NCBI RefSeq assembly: GCF_004919105.1
Contig: NZ_STGK01000010.1
Span: forward strand, 165,200 to 229,199
Source of the DNA: Nocardioides sp. GY 10113
Lineage (GTDB): Bacteria > Actinomycetota > Actinomycetes > Propionibacteriales > Nocardioidaceae
Reading direction: 5' to 3'
DNA: 64,000 bases
A program made the translations under genes and the position numbers. How positions within the stretch are numbered: the first letter of the stretch is position 1; the number at the start of each line of letters is the position of its first letter. Below are positions 61,207-64,000 of the stretch, in pieces. The notes under the pieces were generated by a model. It ran no database searches. It was not told the origin of the DNA and worked only from the letters and a program-made list of their open reading frames with translations.

Positions 61207-61863
61207 CTAGCGCGGCAAGACGCTGGCGAGCAGCAGGTCGGCGTACTGCTCGCCCAGCTGCTCCGCGCTCAGCGCCCCGTCCGGACGCCACCAGACCGAG
61301 ATGTGGTGGACGGCGCCGAAGTAGTAGTCGACGACCAGCTCGGGGTCCACCTCGGCGCGGAACTCCCCGGCCACCTGGCCCTCGTGGACCATCGCCCGGA
61401 ACGTCTCGTGGTAGCGCCGGCGCGCGCGCCGCACCTCCGCCTGCTGCTCGGCGGCGAGCTGGTGCAGCGACCGGAAGAAGATCGTGACGTCCGGCAGGTT
61501 CTCGATCACCGTCACCACCACGTCGGCGGCGGCACGGCGGACCCGCTCGGCCACCGGCGCGTCGAGCGCGGCGAAGCGCTCCAGGTTCTCCTGCTGCAGC
61601 CGCAGGACGCGGGCGTAGATCTCGTGCAGCAGGTCGTCCTTGGAGGAGAAGTAGTGGTACATCGCCCCCTTGGTCACCCCCGCCGCGGAGACCACGTCCT
61701 GCACCGACGTGCGCTCGAACCCCTTCTCGGAGAAGAGCCGCACGGCGGTCTCGACCAGCCGCTCGGGCACGCTGAGTCCGTCGACGGTGGTCGGCGGGCG
61801 ACCCCGCCGGGGTGCGGTCGTGCCTGCGGAGTCGGCCCCGGCCTCGGTCGTGGGCTCGGACAT
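61207..61863 (-). CDS. TetR regulator of the SDR/acyl-CoA dehydrogenase operon
   Basis: Protein of 218 aa. The N-terminus has a Gly/Arg-rich leader, then HTH VETAVRLFSEKGFERTSVQDVVSAAGVTKGAMYHYFSSKDDLLHEIY. The C-terminal ligand domain (VDYYFGAVHHISVWW) is of the FadR/KstR-like style. The ATG follows the -10 TATGAT by six bases (leaderless), and that -10 overlaps the operator at 61872-61891, so autorepression is likely. Confidence 0.92.
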   Translation of the reverse strand: MSEPTTEAGADSAGTTAPRRGRPPTTVDGLSVPERLVETAVRLFSEKGFERTSVQDVVSAAGVTKGAMYHYFSSKDDLLHEIYARVLRLQQENLERFAALDAPVAERVRRAAADVVVTVIENLPDVTIFFRSLHQLAAEQQAEVRRARRRYHETFRAMVHEGQVAGEFRAEVDPELVVDYYFGAVHHISVWWRPDGALSAEQLGEQYADLLLASVLPR

Positions 61864-61869
61864 GGAGCG

Positions 61870-61875
61870 ATCATA
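61870..61875 (-). promoter_or_regulatory. -10 hexamer, leaderless tetR
   Basis: Minus-strand TATGAT (near-consensus), CGCTCC, then ATG at 61863. It overlaps the adjacent operator by four bases. Confidence 0.65.
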
Positions 61876-61891
61876 CCGACCGGTCGGGATG
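61872..61891. promoter_or_regulatory. TetR autoregulatory operator
   Basis: CATACCGACCGGTCGGGATG, a 20-base palindrome with one mismatch, 9 bases upstream of the leaderless start. The same motif lies before the SDR operon at 61122-61141. Confidence 0.8.
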
Positions 61892-61987
61892 TAGGCCGGC
61901 TCCGTCGAATGTGCGACGTCGGACGCGCCGCGGCCCGGTCCCGTTCGGCGTGCGGAACCGGGGGCCGGGGCCCAGCGTCGGACCGCC

Positions 61988-62842
61988 ATGAGACCGACGC
62001 TCCTCGCCGCGGCACTGCTCCTGCCCGCGCTCGCGGCCTGCGGAACCGCCACCGTCCCCGAGGACCAGCCCGCGGACCAGCCCGCGGGCCCATACGACGG
62101 CCCGTTGGTGGTCGCGCACTCCGACGCCGTCCACCCCGACGCCGGCGCCGCCGGCAACGTCGTCGACTGCCGGACCTGGGGCTCCGGCGGGCGCGCGTTC
62201 GGTCCCGGCGACCTGGACGCCGACGAGGTCTACGGGGAGGGGGCGACCGCCGACAGCCCCGAGGGCGCGCTCGAGACCGCCGCCGGCGAGGGCCTGTTCG
62301 GCCCCGTGCCAGGGCTGACACTGGTCAGGGAGGAGCCCGATCGGGCGCTGTTCGTGGTGCAGGTCGACGGCGTGGCGAAGCAAGCGGTGATCGTGCGCAA
62401 CGGGCCCGCGACCGAGGGGGCCGGTGGCCCCGGCTGGTACCTGGAGTCGTGGGCGAGGTGCGACGCCTCGGAGCAGCCGCCGAGCTACGCGGAGGCCCGC
62501 GGCCTGGAGATCTGGACCGACGCCTCAGGCCGTCCCGCACCCACCACCGAGATCGTCTCGCGTCCCGGCCCCGAGCACTGCGACTGGCAGTCGGTCACCT
62601 TCCTGACCGTCGGCGACCTGACCTTCGCCAGCCGACCGATCCGCGGCCTGGCCGAGCGTTTCGCCGACGACGTCCCGGCGGGTCCGGTCGACGCGGGCCT
62701 CCCGGCGGATGCGCGCGACAGCGGCTACCACCGCGCGGATGCGGAGCTCTGGCTCGGGGCCGACGGCCGGACCGCCTTCCTCGTCGAGGGCGAGGACACC
62801 ACCGCGTGGCCGCGGGTCCTGAGGCCCGTCCTGTGCATGTGA
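61988..62842 (+). CDS. lipoprotein of unknown function
   Basis: Protein of 284 aa. The signal ends in lipobox PALAAC (Cys18), then a Pro/Asp-rich linker and an extracytoplasmic domain with four Cys (VVDCRT, ARCDAS, EHCDW, VLCM) likely forming disulfides. WGSGGRAFGPGDLDADEVYGEGAT and the Trp-rich GWYLESWARC are the most recognisable stretches, but no family is assigned. It is preceded by about 120 bases with no further feature. Confidence 0.75.
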   Translation: MRPTLLAAALLLPALAACGTATVPEDQPADQPAGPYDGPLVVAHSDAVHPDAGAAGNVVDCRTWGSGGRAFGPGDLDADEVYGEGATADSPEGALETAAGEGLFGPVPGLTLVREEPDRALFVVQVDGVAKQAVIVRNGPATEGAGGPGWYLESWARCDASEQPPSYAEARGLEIWTDASGRPAPTTEIVSRPGPEHCDWQSVTFLTVGDLTFASRPIRGLAERFADDVPAGPVDAGLPADARDSGYHRADAELWLGADGRTAFLVEGEDTTAWPRVLRPVLCM

Positions 62843-62898
62843 GCGGAACCGGTGGTGGGCCCCAGTCGTCGAAGCAGCACCCGACGAAGGAGTCCCCC

Positions 62899-63273
62899 AT
62901 GCGCCCCCTCAGGACCACCACCGGCATCGCACCCCTGGCCGTCGCACTCCTGGCCACCGCGCTCGGGACCGCGACACCGGCCCTCGGCGCCCAGGCCGCC
63001 AACCCCGCCAGCGCCGCCCCGGCGGCGGTGCGTGCCACGACCTGCGTGCAGCAGGTCATCGACTACGCCCCCGGGGCGACCGGCAAGCGCACGCCACGCA
63101 AGGCGGCCCGGCCCTTCCTCGAGAAGGGGGAGCGGATGGTGGTGGTCCGCAACGAGCGATACCCCCGCCGCGCTCGCGTCCGCGTGTTCGACGCCGAGGG
63201 TGAACGGGTCGGGACGATCAAGGTCCGGCGCCCTCGGGGATGGCTCGTCGAGACGGTCACCCGCTGCGGCTGA
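62899..63273 (+). CDS. small secreted basic protein
   Basis: Protein of 124 aa. The signal peptide (residues 1-30, LAVALLATALGTATPALGA) is followed by a basic domain with two Cys, the last one at the C-terminus (TRCG). VVVRNERYPRRARVRVFDAEG is a beta-rich Arg-rich segment. It is not recognised as a family. AAGGAGTCCCCC precedes the ATG, so expression is ribosome-site dependent. It could be in an operon with the lipoprotein gene 56 bases upstream. Confidence 0.78.
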   Translation: MRPLRTTTGIAPLAVALLATALGTATPALGAQAANPASAAPAAVRATTCVQQVIDYAPGATGKRTPRKAARPFLEKGERMVVVRNERYPRRARVRVFDAEGERVGTIKVRRPRGWLVETVTRCG

Positions 63274-63297
63274 GCCGGCGCGAGGTGGCGGCGCGGT

Positions 63298-63337
63298 CCG
63301 CCCCGAACCGCCTTGCGGCGATGGGAATCTGGGGCGG
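63298..63337 (+). terminator. possible terminator after the secreted-protein gene
   Basis: CCGCCCC (63298-63304) and GGGGCGG (63331-63337) form a 7-bp inverted repeat with a long loop, 25 bases past the stop. Confidence 0.4.
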
Positions 63338-63377
63338 CTCGAGGTGGTTTGCGTGCCTGTGACCTGCGGTTTCATCG

Positions 63378-64000
63378 ATGCTGGCTATCGAACGCCAGTT
63401 CTGTTACCGCGTAGAATCGGCGTACGCCGAGCTGCGACTGCGGACCATGGCGGCGTCTGGTGATGTGGCGGATGCGCGCGGGACGTGGCCGGGTGGCTGG
63501 CCCACCGCGCGAACGTCGAGGTCGCCCGGCTCCGGTCGGAAGGTCGGTTGGCCGAGGCGATCGACCAACGCTGGCCGAAGGTTGGTGAGGCGATGGCTCG
63601 CGGGCGGTTGTCGCTGGACCAGGCCAAGGTGATCGTGCACGCCCTGGACGCGCTCCCCGACCGGGTCGGCGCCGACGTCCGGTCCGACGCCGAGGCACGC
63701 CTGGTCGCGCTCGGCACCGGCGAGGCGCCCGAATGCGGCGGGTTGGGGATGCTGCCCCAACACCTCCGCGTCCTCGGTCGCCGGGTGCTGGACGTGGTCG
63801 CCCCCGCGGTGGCCGAGGACGAGGAGGCCCGCCGACTGCACGAGGAGGAGACCCACGCCCAGACAGCGCTCTCACTGCGGATGAAGCCGCTCGGCGACGG
63901 CGCCACCCGGATCACGATCACGCTCCCGGACGCGTCCGCGACCAGGTTGGCGACCTACCTCGACGCCCTCACCTCGCCCCGGTCCGGGGTTTCGAGGCTC
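63378..64000 (+). pseudogene. frameshifted DUF222 (13E12-type) fragment, runs off the window
   Basis: Two reading frames carry consecutive parts of the DUF222 domain seen in actinobacterial HNH-nuclease-like multi-copy proteins. Frame one (from ATG 63378) reads YAELRLRTMAASGDVADARG. The next part continues in a different frame from about 63483: DVAGWLAHRANVEVARL, then LSLDQAKVIVHALDALP and LRVLGRRVLDVVAPAVAEDEEAR. The shift lies at 63470-63485 (GATGCGCGCGGGACGTGG). The usual N-terminal ~80 residues are absent. The final bases GGTTTCGAGGCTC match the REP-like repeat, so the element may be inserted here. Sequencing error could also explain the shift. Confidence 0.8.

Overview
The window is high-GC DNA (roughly 70-75% by eye) from an actinobacterium. 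Gene content and spacing fit the Nocardioidaceae (Nocardioides-like) best: a K+-independent H+-pyrophosphatase, the 'helicase/secretion neighbourhood' (DECH helicase next to a Tad/Flp pilus operon), a GTP-type PEP carboxykinase, DUF222 (13E12-type) sequence at the right edge, many SDR/acyl-CoA catabolic genes, very frequent leaderless promoters (a TAnnnT hexamer 6-8 bases before ATG/GTG), and translationally coupled ATGA/GTGA overlaps. No rRNA, tRNA, CRISPR array, insertion sequence or prophage was seen. The genus is an inference.

Layout. 1-6.5 kb: N-terminus of a methyltransferase, hppA, a STAS anti-sigma-antagonist and, divergently, an MrfA-type DECH/DUF1998 helicase with a small membrane protein. 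6.6-13 kb: one minus-strand Tad operon (CpaE-like, TadA ATPase, TadB, TadC, a FAD oxidoreductase inserted inside it, a Flp-like DUF4244 pilin, TadE, TadE-like). 13-15 kb: HAD hydrolase, a highly structured lower-GC interval predicted to be an Ms1/MTS2823-like small RNA, and a degenerate Fic-fold protein; this order is syntenic with Mycobacterium tuberculosis Rv3654c-Rv3662c. 15-22 kb: methyltransferase, a LytS/LytTR two-component pair coupled to a small membrane protein and an SSS carboxylate symporter, then a PEP carboxykinase with an unusual active site. 22-27.5 kb: a + strand terminator with no gene, SDR, patatin, a 48-aa Cys-rich protein, Rdx protein, gamma-carbonic-anhydrase-like protein, VOC protein and an OYE-family flavoenzyme.

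27.7-35 kb: a complete peptide-type ABC importer (binding protein on +, amidase-F-D-C-B operon on -). 35-49 kb: catabolism: an alkylsulfatase-like MBL hydrolase with its TetR, SDR, acyl-CoA ligase, hotdog thioesterase, 3-alpha-HSD-like SDR, KstR-like TetR, the KshA steroid 9-alpha-hydroxylase oxygenase with a small Cys protein and another SDR, a secreted LTD/EEP nuclease and an IclR regulator. 48.7-57.5 kb: LLM flavin enzyme, second gamma-CA-like protein, FAD-dependent protein, ABM monooxygenase-like protein, SDR, tandem TspO genes, a Rho_N/SAP-like small protein, divergent MarR and MFS exporter, and an anchored protein. 57.5-64 kb: GyrI-like and SRPBCC proteins joined by a 13-bp tandem repeat, acyl-CoA dehydrogenase and SDR controlled by a TetR with matching operators, two exported proteins, and a frameshifted DUF222 fragment.

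Regulation is unusually readable. Six regulator-type palindromes lie at regulator promoters, most gene ends carry long perfect hairpins, and about fifteen genes look leaderless. The most interesting items are the predicted Ms1-like RNA, the altered PEP carboxykinase active site, the degenerate Fic protein that keeps its inhibitory motif, and the orphan transcript or terminator upstream of pckG. Family names and homologue coordinates are from memory; no search was run.
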